Of a stretch of 64,000 nt of DNA, positions 1 to 8,595 are shown piece by piece. Source of the DNA: JAIQFL01 sp035501495 (GTDB taxonomy: Bacteria; Acidobacteriota; Terriglobia; Bryobacterales; Bryobacteraceae); NCBI GenBank assembly GCA_035501495.1, contig DATJWB010000061.1, positions 1 to 64,000 on the forward strand. Direction: 5' to 3'. Position 1 is the stretch's first letter. Every line of letters starts with the position of its first letter. The position numbers were made by a program, and so were the translations under genes. The notes beneath the pieces were generated by a model. It searched no databases. It saw nothing but the letters and a program-made list of their open reading frames with translations, and had not been told where the DNA came from.

Positions 1-691
1 TCGCGTCCTTCATCGCCGCGGATAGAACCTTGCTCGGCGACAGGTCAAAATCATTCTCCGCTTGGAAGAAGAAAATTGGCACCTGTGCATTTCGAACCGA
101 AGCAGTCATCAACGCTTGCAGCGCCGGCGCCTCCGCCCAGCTTTGGGCACCTCCGGCTGAATCGACGGCTGCACAATAAGCTCCGCGTTCCGCACCCAAG
201 ACGGCCTCGATGCCTCCGAACGAAGTCCCGGCCACGGCAATACGACTCGCTTGAACGAAACTTTGCTTTCGCAGCCACGCCAGCGCGGCCAACTGATCGT
301 TCAGGTGATCCGTCTCGAGCAACCGCACCATGGTTTCGGCGGCTGCCGAGATACCCCCGTTCTTTTCGGCTGCCGCGATTTGGTCACCAATATATGGGCC
401 GGCGGATGCGCTCAAGCCTTGTCCACGCCGGTAGGGCCCAAAGAACACCCATCCATGGCTCGCGAACACTGGACCGAGTGCGTCGAATCCGGTTTTGCTT
501 ATCATGCCAGCCGCACTGCCGTGGTTATAAACCACAGCGGGAAAGGGCCCTTTTCCTTCCGGCCTGTACACGACTCCGTGAAGGGTGATGTCCCCGCTCG
601 GAAACACGACGTCGTCGGCCGCGAACACAAACGGCAAAGGCAGCATCCAGAAAAGGACCAAGCAGGCAAGTTTGTCCATCTCTATGTTCAT
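1..691 (-). CDS. Secreted alpha/beta hydrolase (dienelactone-hydrolase-like), C-terminus cut by window edge
   Basis: The reading frame is open from an ATG at 691 to the left edge, so the C-terminus is missing. The first residues form a signal peptide (MNIEMDKLACLVLFWMLPLP followed by a small-residue cleavage region, FVFAAD). The mature part has the oxyanion-type stretch VVYNHGSAAG, a segment GWVFFGPYRRGQG, and the nucleophile elbow AGTSFGGIEA, here G-T-S-F-G with Ser as nucleophile. The stretch near the edge, PIFFFQAENDFDLSPSK, should contain the catalytic Asp. This fits a periplasmic esterase or dienelactone-hydrolase-type enzyme; substrate unknown. A second in-frame ATG at 679 is an alternative start that would shorten the signal peptide by four residues. 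Confidence 0.8.
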   Translation of the reverse strand, partial: MNIEMDKLACLVLFWMLPLPFVFAADDVVFPSGDITLHGVVYRPEGKGPFPAVVYNHGSAAGMISKTGFDALGPVFASHGWVFFGPYRRGQGLSASAGPYIGDQIAAAEKNGGISAAAETMVRLLETDHLNDQLAALAWLRKQSFVQASRIAVAGTSFGGIEAVLGAERGAYCAAVDSAGGAQSWAEAPALQALMTASVRNAQVPIFFFQAENDFDLSPSKVLSAAMKDA

Positions 692-880
692 TCTAGCCGG
701 TCTCCTGATCGACACCGATCGTGCAGAGAGGCCATCTCGAGTTTAAGGAATGTGCGGGCTGGGGCAATTACGCCGACGGTCAACTTGACGGAAAGTCCAC
801 TTAACTCAGCCCAAAAACCCAATGCAGGAGTCACTGCTAAACGAGTCCAATGCGGCAGTCTGTGAGGTTCCAGCCAGGAG

Positions 881-1240
881 CTACTGCAGCGTTGCGTATT
901 CCGCGGTGGCTTGCCTCAGGAGCGGACTGGCGTCGGCATCTTTCCCAAGCGCAAGGAAATCGCGGTAGGCGGCCTTGGCCTTGTCCTCGTCCTCGTTTCC
1001 CACCGCATGCCATGCGCGGCCTAGCTGAAGGTGCGCGAGGACCCCGATGGGATCTCTGACGACGATCCCGCGGTTGTCGAGAATCTTCTGAAACTCCGCG
1101 CGGCTTCGGAGCCTCGCTTCGCGTCCAGATAGGCCTCGCCGCGCATGTAGATGGGATAGAGAGATCCAAACTCAGCAGCAAACCGACTGAGTGGCACGCC
1201 CGGGCTCATATGGAGCGGCAGCTTCCAGCGACTTGACGGC
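881..1240 (-). pseudogene. Frameshifted C-terminal TPR tail of a Ser/Thr protein kinase
   Basis: One frame encodes AAEFGSLYPIYMRGEAYLDA and runs to about position 1100. The adjacent frame continues the same protein with EFQKILDNRGIVV, DPIGVLAHLQLGRAWHA and AYRDFLALGKDADASP, and stops at 881-883 after EYATLQ. The two frames join if one base is restored in the GC run near 1095-1105. The sequence matches my memory of the TPR tail that follows kinase and TolB-like domains in many acidobacterial Ser/Thr kinases. No kinase domain lies upstream: the next 190 bases up to the esterase gene have no convincing coding sequence. I read it as a decayed relic. Confidence 0.65.
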
Positions 1241-1429
1241 CCTTGTACGCCCAGAGAACCGAGATCATCGATAGCCCCAAACCGGCGGTTAAGGACGGCG
1301 TCCACCGGTCGGGCCGCAACGGCATCAGATGTGCCGTACTACCTTTCCCCGAAACTTCTCTTCGCGCTCGATTCAGCGATCGATTCAGCGTCGAAGACCA
1401 CGAGATGACCTGTGATAAGATGTCGAGCC

Positions 1430-2392
1430 ATGCCCCTCGACCCCGAAGCCAAGGCACTTTTCGACCTCATGGGCCTGACCGACCGGAAGCTCGAAAACAT
1501 GACACCACAGGCGGCGCGCGAGCTCGGAAAGGTAATGGTGGCGGCGCGACGGCAGATGGGAGTCGAAGCGGTACACCAGGTTCGGGACATCCGGATCCCC
1601 GGACCAGCCGGCGAGATAGCGCTACGCGTCTACACTCCGGACAGCGCGGTGCCGGCGCCTGCCCTGATCTATTTCCACGGCGGTGGGTGGGTGCTCGGCG
1701 ACCTCGAAAGCCACGATCACGTGTGCCGGTCGCTGGCCAACCGGGTGCCTTGCGTGGTCCTGTCGGTCGATTACCGTCTGGGTCCTGAAGCCAAGTTCCC
1801 AGCGGCGGTGGACGACAGCTATGCGGCGGCGGAGTGGATTGCGGCGCATGCGGCCGAACTGGGAATCGATCCTTGCCGTATTGCGGTCGGCGGCGACAGC
1901 GCGGGCGGAAATCTGTCAGCTGTGGTCGCCCAACTCGCGCGGGACCGGAATGGTCCGCGCTTGATTTACCAGCTCCTGATCTATCCGGGAACGGACATGC
2001 GGATGAACTGGCCTTCGGTCGAGGAGAATGCCGGTGGACCGCTGTTGACCAAACCCGCGATGGTTTGGTTCCTGGATCACTACCTGAGAAGCGAGGAGGA
2101 CAAGGACAACCCGCTGGCGTCTCCGCTGCTCGCCGCGAGTCTGAACGATCTGCCCGCGGCGTTTGTCCTGACCGCCGAGTGCGATCCGATTCGGGATGAA
2201 GGCGAAGCATATGCGCAGCGGCTGCGGGAGGCAGGCGTGGCGGTCGCAGTGAAACGGTATGCCGGCATGCCGCACGGGTTCTTCAGCTTCGCAGCGGCGT
2301 TGTCAGCAGGCAGGGAGGCGTTTGCGGACGCCGCGGGAGCGCTCAGATGCGCGTTTGCGCTCGAAGAACGCTGCGCCGGGTCGGCGGGCTGA
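1430..2392 (+). CDS. Alpha/beta hydrolase of the hormone-sensitive-lipase (acetyl esterase/lipase) family
   Basis: A 320-residue cytoplasmic esterase. The HSL-family oxyanion motif is seen in LIYFHGGGWVLGD (about residues 80-92), the nucleophile elbow in VGGDSAGGNLSA (about 150), the acid in LTAECDPIRDEGEAYA and the catalytic His in AGMPHGFFSF near the C-terminus, so the triad Ser-Asp-His is intact. It probably hydrolyses short-chain esters or lactones; the natural substrate cannot be read from sequence. I chose the ATG at 1430 (MPLDPEAKALFD), where family similarity begins, rather than an ATG six codons earlier (1412). It stands alone, with a truncated hydrolase just downstream. Confidence 0.88.
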   Translation: MPLDPEAKALFDLMGLTDRKLENMTPQAARELGKVMVAARRQMGVEAVHQVRDIRIPGPAGEIALRVYTPDSAVPAPALIYFHGGGWVLGDLESHDHVCRSLANRVPCVVLSVDYRLGPEAKFPAAVDDSYAAAEWIAAHAAELGIDPCRIAVGGDSAGGNLSAVVAQLARDRNGPRLIYQLLIYPGTDMRMNWPSVEENAGGPLLTKPAMVWFLDHYLRSEEDKDNPLASPLLAASLNDLPAAFVLTAECDPIRDEGEAYAQRLREAGVAVAVKRYAGMPHGFFSFAAALSAGREAFADAAGALRCAFALEERCAGSAG

Positions 2393-2404
2393 CGCAGGTT
2401 CAGT

Positions 2405-2752
2405 GTGGACTCCTTACCATGCCTGCGCCCCGTTAACACGCGCCTCCAGATCCACCCAGCCCTCACGTCGATCGGGATGCTCTTTTGGATTGCGGTCTGC
2501 TCCGCAGCCGATCTTCCTTCCGCACCCGGAAGAATTGTCGATATCGGCGGAACGAAACTCCACATCAACTGCACGGGCTCGGGCTCGCCAACCGTGATTC
2601 TAGAGGGGACCTCAGGGTGTTTCCCTGGATTGGGTTTTGGTCCAGCCGGAATTGGCGAAGGTGACCAAGTCTGCAGTTATGATCGCGCAGGCTTCGGATG
2701 GAGCACCCCGGGAAAGCAGCCTCGGACCGCGGATCAAATCGCCGGCGAGTGA
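2405..2752 (+). pseudogene. N-terminal fragment of a secreted alpha/beta hydrolase
   Basis: A 115-residue frame with a hydrophobic leader (LTSIGMLFWIAVCSAADLPS) followed by the usual first third of an alpha/beta hydrolase: VDIGGTKLHINCTGSGSPTV, ILEGTSG and QVCSYDRAGFGWSTPG. Intact relatives continue with a GHSxGG nucleophile elbow and about 200 more residues. Here a stop follows directly after TADQIAGE, and nothing downstream to 2863 resembles the missing part in any frame. The catalytic Ser and His are therefore absent and the product cannot be an active hydrolase. It begins 13 bases after the upstream esterase stop. Confidence 0.7.
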
Positions 2753-2863
2753 TTGAGGCGATTCAACGAATAGTGAAAGCGGCGCGCTCGCTTCGGCCGG
2801 CGCAGAGATAGCCGCACCCGGCCATGGCCCGCCGCCGCGCTATCATCTGGAGAGTCCAGTCGA

Positions 2864-3592
2864 ATGTCGCGCCCGATCTGCCAAATCGGAGTGGTGGTGG
2901 CTTTATGCTCCGCGCTTCCGGCCGCCGCCCAAAACAATCGCCTCACCGATGCCGATCGTCGACAGGGTTGGCGGCTGCTCTTTGACGGCAAGTCTGCCGA
3001 CGGCTGGCTCGAAATCACGGGAGAGGCGTTTCCAACGCACTCGTGGACCGTCGAAGACGGCTGTCTGAAGGCCCTGGTGCGAACGGACGGATTCCAGGAC
3101 ATCCGGACGGCCGATACGTTTCGCTCCTTCGATCTCGAATTCGACTGGAAGCTCCTGCGGGACGGAAACTCCGGCGTGAAGTATCTGATCCAGCGAACCG
3201 ACGAATGGGTGAATCAGCAGGGCCGGCAGGCGCGGGCGCGCGGGCTGGAGTACCAGTTGGCGGATGATCACAACTCCGACGCTTCTTCCGATCCTACCCG
3301 TGTGACGGCCTCCCTGTATTCGGTTTTCGCGCCGGCGCGCCGGGTCGAATTCACGATTGGGGCATTCAATCATTCGCGGATTCTGGTTCATGCCGATCAT
3401 GTGGAACACTGGCTGAACGGGATCCAGGTGCTGGAGTTCGGGATCGCGCAACCGGAAGTCAACAAGCATCTGCTCAGTCTTCGCCCGAACGGAGGATCGG
3501 ACCTTCCGATTCGCCGCGACAGCCCCATCAGCCTGCAGAACCACTCGTCTCCGGCCTGGTTCCGGAACATCCGAATCCGGCCGCTCGATTGA
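2864..3592 (+). CDS. Secreted DUF1080 (3-keto-disaccharide hydrolase-like) protein
   Basis: A 242-residue protein with a signal peptide (VVVALCSALPAAAQ) and one concanavalin-like DUF1080 domain. Typical family landmarks are present: GWRLLFDGKSADGW near the start, HSWTVEDGCLKAL, FDLEFDWKL, GNSGVKYLIQ, GLEYQLADD, the late HWLNGIQVLEF, and the closing FRNIRIRPL. Members of this family are extracytoplasmic and linked to carbohydrate (3-keto-sugar) breakdown; here the assignment rests on domain identity only. A purine-rich GGAGAG about ten bases before the ATG is a plausible ribosome site. The gene is followed after about 50 bases by the epimerase gene, without obvious functional link. Confidence 0.85.
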   Translation: MSRPICQIGVVVALCSALPAAAQNNRLTDADRRQGWRLLFDGKSADGWLEITGEAFPTHSWTVEDGCLKALVRTDGFQDIRTADTFRSFDLEFDWKLLRDGNSGVKYLIQRTDEWVNQQGRQARARGLEYQLADDHNSDASSDPTRVTASLYSVFAPARRVEFTIGAFNHSRILVHADHVEHWLNGIQVLEFGIAQPEVNKHLLSLRPNGGSDLPIRRDSPISLQNHSSPAWFRNIRIRPLD

Positions 3593-3640
3593 AAAGGCCC
3601 CGACCCCAAAAACCCGAACCCTCGCTACAATGGGAGGCTC

Positions 3641-4723
3641 ATGATCAGGATCACCGCAGTAGTGGGAGCCAGGCCAAACTTCGTGAAGATGGCCGCGATA
3701 CTACAAGAGGTCAGGCGCCGTCCGCAGTTTCAAGCGCGGCTCATTCACACCGGCCAGCACTATTCGCCGGAGATGTCCGCCATGTTTTTCGACGAGCTGG
3801 AAATCCCTGCACCAGATGTGAACCTGGAGGTCGGCAGCGGAAGCCACACGGTGCAGACCGCGAACGTGATGCTCCGCCTGGAGGCGGAGTTTCAGGACCG
3901 GCCGGACTTCGTGGTAGTGGTGGGAGACGTCAACTCGACCATGGCCGCGGCGTTGGTGGCGGCGAAGTTGGGGATTCGGGTAGCACACATCGAAGCCGGG
4001 TTGCGCAGCTTCGACCGCTCCATGCCGGAGGAGATCAACCGTCTGGTCACCGACGCGCTCTCCGATTACCTGTTCGCCAGCGAGCCGAGCGGCGTGACGA
4101 ATCTGCTGGCTGAGGGCGTAGCGAAGGAAAAGATCTTCCTTACCGGCAACGTCATGATCGACACGCTGCTGCGGTTCCGGGCCAAGGCCGCCCGGACGGA
4201 CGTGCTCGATCGATTGGGCCTGCACTGCGGGTCGTACCTTGTGGCGACGTTACATCGCCCCTCGAATGTGGACGACATCGGGCACCTGGGAGACCTGGTG
4301 AGGATGCTTTGCGAGCTTTCACGGGAGCTTCCGGTGGTTTTTCCGGTCCATCCGCGTACCCGCGAACGTCTGGCGGCCGCGGGTGTGGCAACGGAGGCGC
4401 TGATGCTTACGCCTCCGCTGGGATACCTGGAGTTTCTGCACCTTACCGGCGAGGCCCGCCTGGTCTTGACGGACTCCGGAGGGATTCAGGAGGAGACCAC
4501 CATCCTGAACGTTCCTTGCCTGACTTTGCGGGAGAACACCGAGCGTCCGGTGACCATCGAGCAGGGCACGAACCGGCTGGTGGGCACCAATCCTGTACAC
4601 GTGTTGCAGGCCGCGCGCGAGGCGCTCGACGCACCGCGGCGTGAGCCCAAAGCGCCGGAACTGTGGGACGGACGAGCGAGCGCCCGCATTCTCGACATTC
4701 TCGAAGAGCAGGCGGGACGGTAG
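3641..4723 (+). CDS. wecB: UDP-N-acetylglucosamine 2-epimerase (non-hydrolysing)
   Basis: A 360-residue cytoplasmic enzyme of the GT-B-fold epimerase family that interconverts UDP-GlcNAc and UDP-ManNAc, feeding ManNAc-type sugars into surface polysaccharide. Seen in the sequence: the N-terminal GARPNFVKMAAILQE, the active-site segments HTGQHYSPEMS, GDVNSTMAAALVA, HIEAGLRSFDRSMPEEINR, and the UDP-binding LTDSGGIQEE with a following LTLRENTERP. The length is normal for the family. An AGGCTC stretch before the ATG is only a modest ribosome site. No other polysaccharide gene is adjacent. Confidence 0.93.
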   Translation: MIRITAVVGARPNFVKMAAILQEVRRRPQFQARLIHTGQHYSPEMSAMFFDELEIPAPDVNLEVGSGSHTVQTANVMLRLEAEFQDRPDFVVVVGDVNSTMAAALVAAKLGIRVAHIEAGLRSFDRSMPEEINRLVTDALSDYLFASEPSGVTNLLAEGVAKEKIFLTGNVMIDTLLRFRAKAARTDVLDRLGLHCGSYLVATLHRPSNVDDIGHLGDLVRMLCELSRELPVVFPVHPRTRERLAAAGVATEALMLTPPLGYLEFLHLTGEARLVLTDSGGIQEETTILNVPCLTLRENTERPVTIEQGTNRLVGTNPVHVLQAAREALDAPRREPKAPELWDGRASARILDILEEQAGR

Positions 4724-4745
4724 CCTCGCCTCGCCAGGCGCCACA

Positions 4746-5954
4746 CTACGGCGCTGTCACCGTGACCTTTTTCGTGGTCCTGCCGAATTGGTTGGCAGCC
4801 TCCAGCGTGAACGTGGTGGTGCCGGAAGGAACGATCACCATGACACTCGTACCGCGCACCGGCCCCACCAGCGGAGTGATGATGTTGTACTCCCCGTTGG
4901 CCACCGACCAGCTCAGCGTGACGGGCTGTCCCGCCGCGGGAGCAGCCGGATTGGCGCCGAAGCTTCCGATCGAAGGCGCGGCGCCCACAGGCACATTGCC
5001 GGGCGTGTACACCGGGTTCATGGCGATCACGTCGAAATCCGACGCCGTGATCGACCCCAGATTGTGGAGGTCGCTGTTGTTCCAGCGCGGGTCCGGCGCG
5101 CCGCTGATGTACACCGCGCTCCCGTTATCGGCAAGGATCATGCCGTACTTCTTGAGGGCAGTCAGAATCACCTGGTTCTGCGCCGAGAATTTGGAAATGT
5201 CGAAGTTAGCCTTGAGGCGCATCCGCATGCCCATGGGTGGGACGTTGGACGCGGTCAGGGACGATGCCCAATGCGATGCCGGCGGGGTGAACGCCTGGCG
5301 GGTCTGCGGCACCGTGAAGCGCAGCGCATGATGGATGGCGCCGGCGGCGACTTCATCGTAGCGCGCCAGGCCCGCGAAAATCGAGAGGCCTGCGGCATCG
5401 GCCGAAGTCCAGGTATACGGCCGCTGCTCATTGATCGTCATATCGAATACCGATGCGGCAGCGGCGTTCCAGACGCCATTCTTCAAGGTTGCCGACCCCA
5501 ACTCATACAGCCAGCAGCCGTCCTTTTCGAGTACCAGGACATGGCGGTCGCCGGTCCCCGGCTTGGGATAGCCCTCGATCAGAGCGTTCGAAGGTATGGG
5601 CATCGGCCCAGGGTCATCCTCACTGGCATACGCTCCGAGCTTGATCGGAACTTTCGCCTGCGTGCCGGCGACCACCTGGTAAGGAATTCCGATACTCTGG
5701 CCGCTATAGAGGCCCGATCCGAAGTCGGCGTGGAGGGTCTTTGACGCGCCGATGAAGTTAATCAGGTTCGCCGAATTGGGATCGACCGGCGCCGTGGAAA
5801 TGTCGGTATTCCATAAATTCGTGGACGGGAACGGGACAAAGCCGTTCAGACTGGTGAGTTGTCCCGGAGTCATGCCGGCGCACGTCCCGTTTTGCGCCGG
5901 GAGGGTACCTGCACCCAGCGCCATCGCAGCCACTATCAATAAAGTTCTCCGCAT
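4746..5954 (-). CDS. Secreted protein of unknown function with C-terminal Ig-like domain
   Basis: A 402-residue exported protein with a clear signal peptide (RRTLLIVAAMALGAGTLPAQ). I do not recognise the main domain. It contains FPSTNLWNTDIS near the start, several Gly/Pro-rich turns, RHVLVLEKDGCWLYEL, and the pattern AAGAIHHALRFTVPQTR, SHWASS and GMRMRLKANFDISKF. The last 75 or so residues (SIGSFGANPAAPAAGQPVTL onward) look like a bacterial Ig-like beta sandwich with a TFTLEAANQFGRTTKKVTV end. Two cysteines occur, at the mature N-terminus and in the KDGCW stretch. It lies tail to tail with the epimerase gene and is likely monocistronic. Confidence 0.7.
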   Translation of the reverse strand: MRRTLLIVAAMALGAGTLPAQNGTCAGMTPGQLTSLNGFVPFPSTNLWNTDISTAPVDPNSANLINFIGASKTLHADFGSGLYSGQSIGIPYQVVAGTQAKVPIKLGAYASEDDPGPMPIPSNALIEGYPKPGTGDRHVLVLEKDGCWLYELGSATLKNGVWNAAAASVFDMTINEQRPYTWTSADAAGLSIFAGLARYDEVAAGAIHHALRFTVPQTRQAFTPPASHWASSLTASNVPPMGMRMRLKANFDISKFSAQNQVILTALKKYGMILADNGSAVYISGAPDPRWNNSDLHNLGSITASDFDVIAMNPVYTPGNVPVGAAPSIGSFGANPAAPAAGQPVTLSWSVANGEYNIITPLVGPVRGTSVMVIVPSGTTTFTLEAANQFGRTTKKVTVTAP

Positions 5955-6184
5955 ACATCCTCCGTCATCGGCAAAAAGTGAACGCTGCTGTTACCTAACT
6001 TACGTAGGCCCGCTGATGCGATCTACGTTTACTTTGGTTCGCGGCGGTTACCTGTCGGAGCACTGAACGGGGGTAGGTGCGAGATTGCGATCGCTGGAGC
6101 GGAACGTGAGAAGCTGCGGGAATGAGCGCCACCGGCCATCCCGCCGAACGAGGGTAACTATCCGAGTATAGCGTGCCTGGCCGC

Positions 6185-6835
6185 TCAGACGACTCTGGTG
6201 ATGCCCTGCCGCAAGCCGCCATCGAGATTCAGAATGGCGGCGTTGACCTTGCGGCTGATCGTCTCCAGATTGCACAGCGTCTCGATGCGCGGCTTACGGT
6301 TGGCTAACTCGGCGGAGCTCAGGACGTAATCGAGCAGTCCGCACTGCTCCGCGATGCTGACCAGCATGATGTCCCGGGTGTCCGGAATTTCGTCGGTGAG
6401 GATCGCCTGCGCGAGCCGCAGTTTGACGTGCTGCTGATGACGGTTGTTGATCATGGGAAAGCGCTCCACATCGATCACCCAGAGCCGCTTCGAGACTTCG
6501 TGGCGGAGGATGCCGCGCTCGATCAGAGAGGCGAGGGCCTCGCCCTCGAGGTCCTGCCGTCGCAGGAACAACTCCTCGATCCAGGCGCGCACCGTAGTCA
6601 ACTCGGGCCGGGCTGCCATTTCCGCGAGAACCCGGTCGAGCATCGTACTCCCGGTCGGCGTGGTGTCCACAACGCGGATCGAGTCGGTATCGGTATCGAT
6701 CTTGCGGGCCAGGGCGAGATCGAAGAAGACGGCTCCGACCAAAGCGTAGGCAGTTCCGAATTCACGTGTGGAGCGCAGTTGTCCGGTCTTTTCGTCCACC
6801 GCGAGCAACACGACTTCTTCCAGCATGGTCAGCAT
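6185..6835 (-). CDS. GPP34 (GOLPH3/Vps74-like) family protein
   Basis: A 216-residue protein matching the Golgi-phosphoprotein-3 family: MLEEVVLLAVDEKTGQLRST and TAYALVGAVFFDLALARKI at the N-terminus, an alpha-helical middle, and RQDLEGEALASLIERGILRH typical of the winged-helix half. Eukaryotic members bind phosphatidylinositol-4-phosphate on membranes; the bacterial role is unknown. The ATG at 6835 overlaps the stop of the STAS gene (ATGCTGA on the minus strand), so it is the third gene of a translationally coupled trio; an ATG at 6826 is an alternative. The partners suggest that the GPP34 protein is an output or target of a partner-switching module. Confidence 0.8.
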   Translation of the reverse strand: MLTMLEEVVLLAVDEKTGQLRSTREFGTAYALVGAVFFDLALARKIDTDTDSIRVVDTTPTGSTMLDRVLAEMAARPELTTVRAWIEELFLRRQDLEGEALASLIERGILRHEVSKRLWVIDVERFPMINNRHQQHVKLRLAQAILTDEIPDTRDIMLVSIAEQCGLLDYVLSSAELANRKPRIETLCNLETISRKVNAAILNLDGGLRQGITRVV

Positions 6836-7146
6836 GGCAACTCTCCCTGAATGCGCAGAATCTGGTGCAGACCGCTCATGTCGAAAACCTTCTTGACGGG
6901 CGGGCTGAGGGAACAAACCGCGAACTCGGCGTTCTTCGCCTGCGCGGCGCGCGCCGCCTGCAGGACCGCGCGCAAGCCAGCGCTCGAAATGTAGTCGAGC
7001 AGGGCAAGGTCGGCAGCCACTTTGGGATGCGATTCGAGTGCGGCCCGCAGCGCATTTTCCAGTTCGTCCGCGGCTTCGGCATCGGCGCGGCCGCGGACGC
7101 CCACTACGCACCAGCCGGATTTTGTTTCCTGAGTCAATTGGATCAT
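6829..7146 (-). CDS. STAS-domain anti-anti-sigma-factor-like protein
   Basis: A 105-residue single STAS domain. It has the expected beta-start (GWCVVGVRGRADAE), the conserved loop LLDYISSAGLRAVLQAARAA with Ser54 at the place of the regulatory phosphoserine of SpoIIAA/RsbV proteins, and a C-terminal helix followed by a GLHQILRI strand. Proteins of this type are phosphorylated by an RsbW/SpoIIAB kinase and otherwise sequester it. The kinase-like gene lies immediately upstream with a 4-base ATGA overlap, and the GPP34 gene follows with an overlap, so all three are probably made together. No sigma-factor gene is in the cluster. Confidence 0.88.
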   Translation of the reverse strand: MIQLTQETKSGWCVVGVRGRADAEAADELENALRAALESHPKVAADLALLDYISSAGLRAVLQAARAAQAKNAEFAVCSLSPPVKKVFDMSGLHQILRIQGELPC

Positions 7147-7592
7147 ACGGATCTCCTGCTTTCAGTTGGCCGCCGCATGGTAATTCGATTCCAATTGCCG
7201 TCGCGGCGGTATTCCAGGTCGCAGACCAGTTGGCGCACCAGATGGAGTCCGAGTCCGCCCAGGCGGCGCTGCTCCAGCGGAGTTGCGAGTTGGGGTGGAG
7301 GCGCGCGCAAAGGGTCGTAAGGCACACCGCGGTCGGAATACTCGAGGTGGACGCCGTCGTCCTGAAGTTGCAACCGGATGCGGACGGCATTTTGCATGCC
7401 GGCACAGCCTCCGTGCCTGATCGAATTGGTGAACAACTCTTCCAGGACGAGGTTCAACTCCGCAACAGCATCGTCGCCGAGCGAATTCTCACGGCAGAAT
7501 TGGGTGGTTTCGGCAACGAGGGCCTTGAGAGCATCCAGACGGCCGTTGAGAACAACATCCGCATCGGTCAGAATTGCCTGATTGTGCCACAC
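7143..7592 (-). CDS. RsbW/SpoIIAB-like serine kinase (anti-sigma-type ATPase domain)
   Basis: A 149-residue GHKL ATPase. The N box is ELNLVLEELFTNSIRHG (Glu51/Glu52 and Asn56), the G1 box is LEYSDRGVPYDP and the G2-type glycine segment is GGLGLHLVRQLV. This is the layout of anti-sigma-factor kinases that phosphorylate a STAS antagonist. It is the first gene of the trio with the STAS and GPP34 genes (4-base overlap). The start ATG at 7592 agrees with the family N-terminus. The client protein is not known; the GPP34 protein encoded downstream is a candidate. Confidence 0.85.
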   Translation of the reverse strand: MWHNQAILTDADVVLNGRLDALKALVAETTQFCRENSLGDDAVAELNLVLEELFTNSIRHGGCAGMQNAVRIRLQLQDDGVHLEYSDRGVPYDPLRAPPPQLATPLEQRRLGGLGLHLVRQLVCDLEYRRDGNWNRITMRRPTESRRSV

Positions 7593-7730
7593 CGGAGGCG
7601 CGCTTTCAAGCGGACAGCGGATAGGGTGGGTTTCGCCCCCTCGCCGCCTGCGAACAGATCAACGCTTGCGACCTGACGGCGCCGAACTCATCCGACGAAC
7701 TGCCGCTCCTCCAAGAGGCGGACCGTGTCC

Positions 7731-7890
7731 TGCAGCCTCGAAACCCCTTCGCCTGCAGTGGCACTGTATACGCCCGACAAGCGTCCCCATGAGTCGGGAC
7801 GCGGCTGGCACGAGTGCCCGCGCCACATCGTCCTGCGAACGGGTTTTCATGAGATTCCGTGGGCCGGCCGGGCCCGTGGGTACAGGCATG
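7731..7890 (+). repeat. Extended palindromic repeat copy in a 500-base gene-free stretch
   Basis: The gap 7593-8090 has no convincing gene: the frames seen across it are by-products of this repeat. The core is two adjacent hairpins, GCGTCCCCATGAGTCGGGACGC (7781-7802; quoted as two 11-mers GCGTCCCCATG and AGTCGGGACGC) followed by GGCTGGCACGAGTGCCCGCG. Upstream is a shared arm (GCAGCCTCGAAACCCCTTCG ... GTATACGCCCGACAA) also found at 35.6 and 55.1 kb. Downstream is a second shared arm (GGGTTTTCATGAGATTCCGT, GGGTACAGGCA) also found at 55.35 kb. Confidence 0.8.
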
Positions 7891-8090
7891 ACGGCGAGCC
7901 GGCGCAACCGGCGGCATGCCCCGGGCCGCCCATGTCGCACTGGCTCGAAAGCCGAGGTCAGAAACACCAGCCGGACCATGCCGGGTGGCCGCAGCCATAA
8001 ACAGAAGCAAACCCGTACCACAATATCGAATTACCTATTGCGACTGAAGTTCTGCCGCGCATATCCTCGTGGGAGGGACTTCAAACTGGT

Positions 8091-8576
8091 ATGAAAAACG
8101 GCTCGCCGACCCAGAACGCAGTCAGCATAGCGCCCCGAATCGCGCTTTTCCTGGCCGGAGTTGCGGCCGGCGCCTGGTGCCTTGCCCGTAAGAAGGGCGC
8201 CCGGCCGGATCCCAAAGCGATCGAAGAACTGCGGAAGGCTGCCGCCGAACTGGAAGCCCGCCTCCTGGCGCAGGAAACCGCCGCCGCGGAGCGCTTCCTG
8301 CAATTGGAATCCCGCCTCGATGAACACGCCGCCAGGTTGGCGGAAGTCCCGTCCACCACGCAGATCGTAGCGGCCATGGAGCTTCTGCTGGTAAAGACCA
8401 TGGGCGCCCTGAACGACCGCCTCAGTTCGCAAGGGCGGTCGATCGAGATTCTGAAAACCACCGTCTCCCAGACCGACCGGGTTCTGGAGCGGATCCTCGA
8501 ATCGCTGGATTCGATGCACCCCCAACCCGAGCCGCCCCTGACCATCGAAGAGGAGTTGCTGCAACTCACGCTGTAA
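8091..8576 (+). CDS. Small membrane-anchored coiled-coil protein, unknown function
   Basis: A 161-residue protein with one N-terminal hydrophobic segment (IAPRIALFLAGVAAGAWCLA), a short basic stop (RKKGARPD), and then a long Ala/Glu/Leu-rich helix (about residues 42-150) with heptad-like spacing, for example ESRLDEHAARLAEV and VSQTDRVLERILESLDS. I recognise no family. It faces the radical SAM operon tail to tail (22 bases between the stops), so it is not part of that operon. Codon usage looks like the neighbours, supporting a real gene. Confidence 0.55.
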   Translation: MKNGSPTQNAVSIAPRIALFLAGVAAGAWCLARKKGARPDPKAIEELRKAAAELEARLLAQETAAAERFLQLESRLDEHAARLAEVPSTTQIVAAMELLLVKTMGALNDRLSSQGRSIEILKTTVSQTDRVLERILESLDSMHPQPEPPLTIEEELLQLTL

Positions 8577-8595
8577 ATATCCCGCCCACACCGGC

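Noticed and set aside
837..1181. 114-codon minus frame over the kinase relic
   Set aside because: Arg-rich shadow; the recognisable kinase-tail sequence lies in the other two minus frames.
7582..8094. Apparent frames on both strands across 7582-8094
   Set aside because: They read through the palindromic repeat and lack any recognisable domain or ribosome site.
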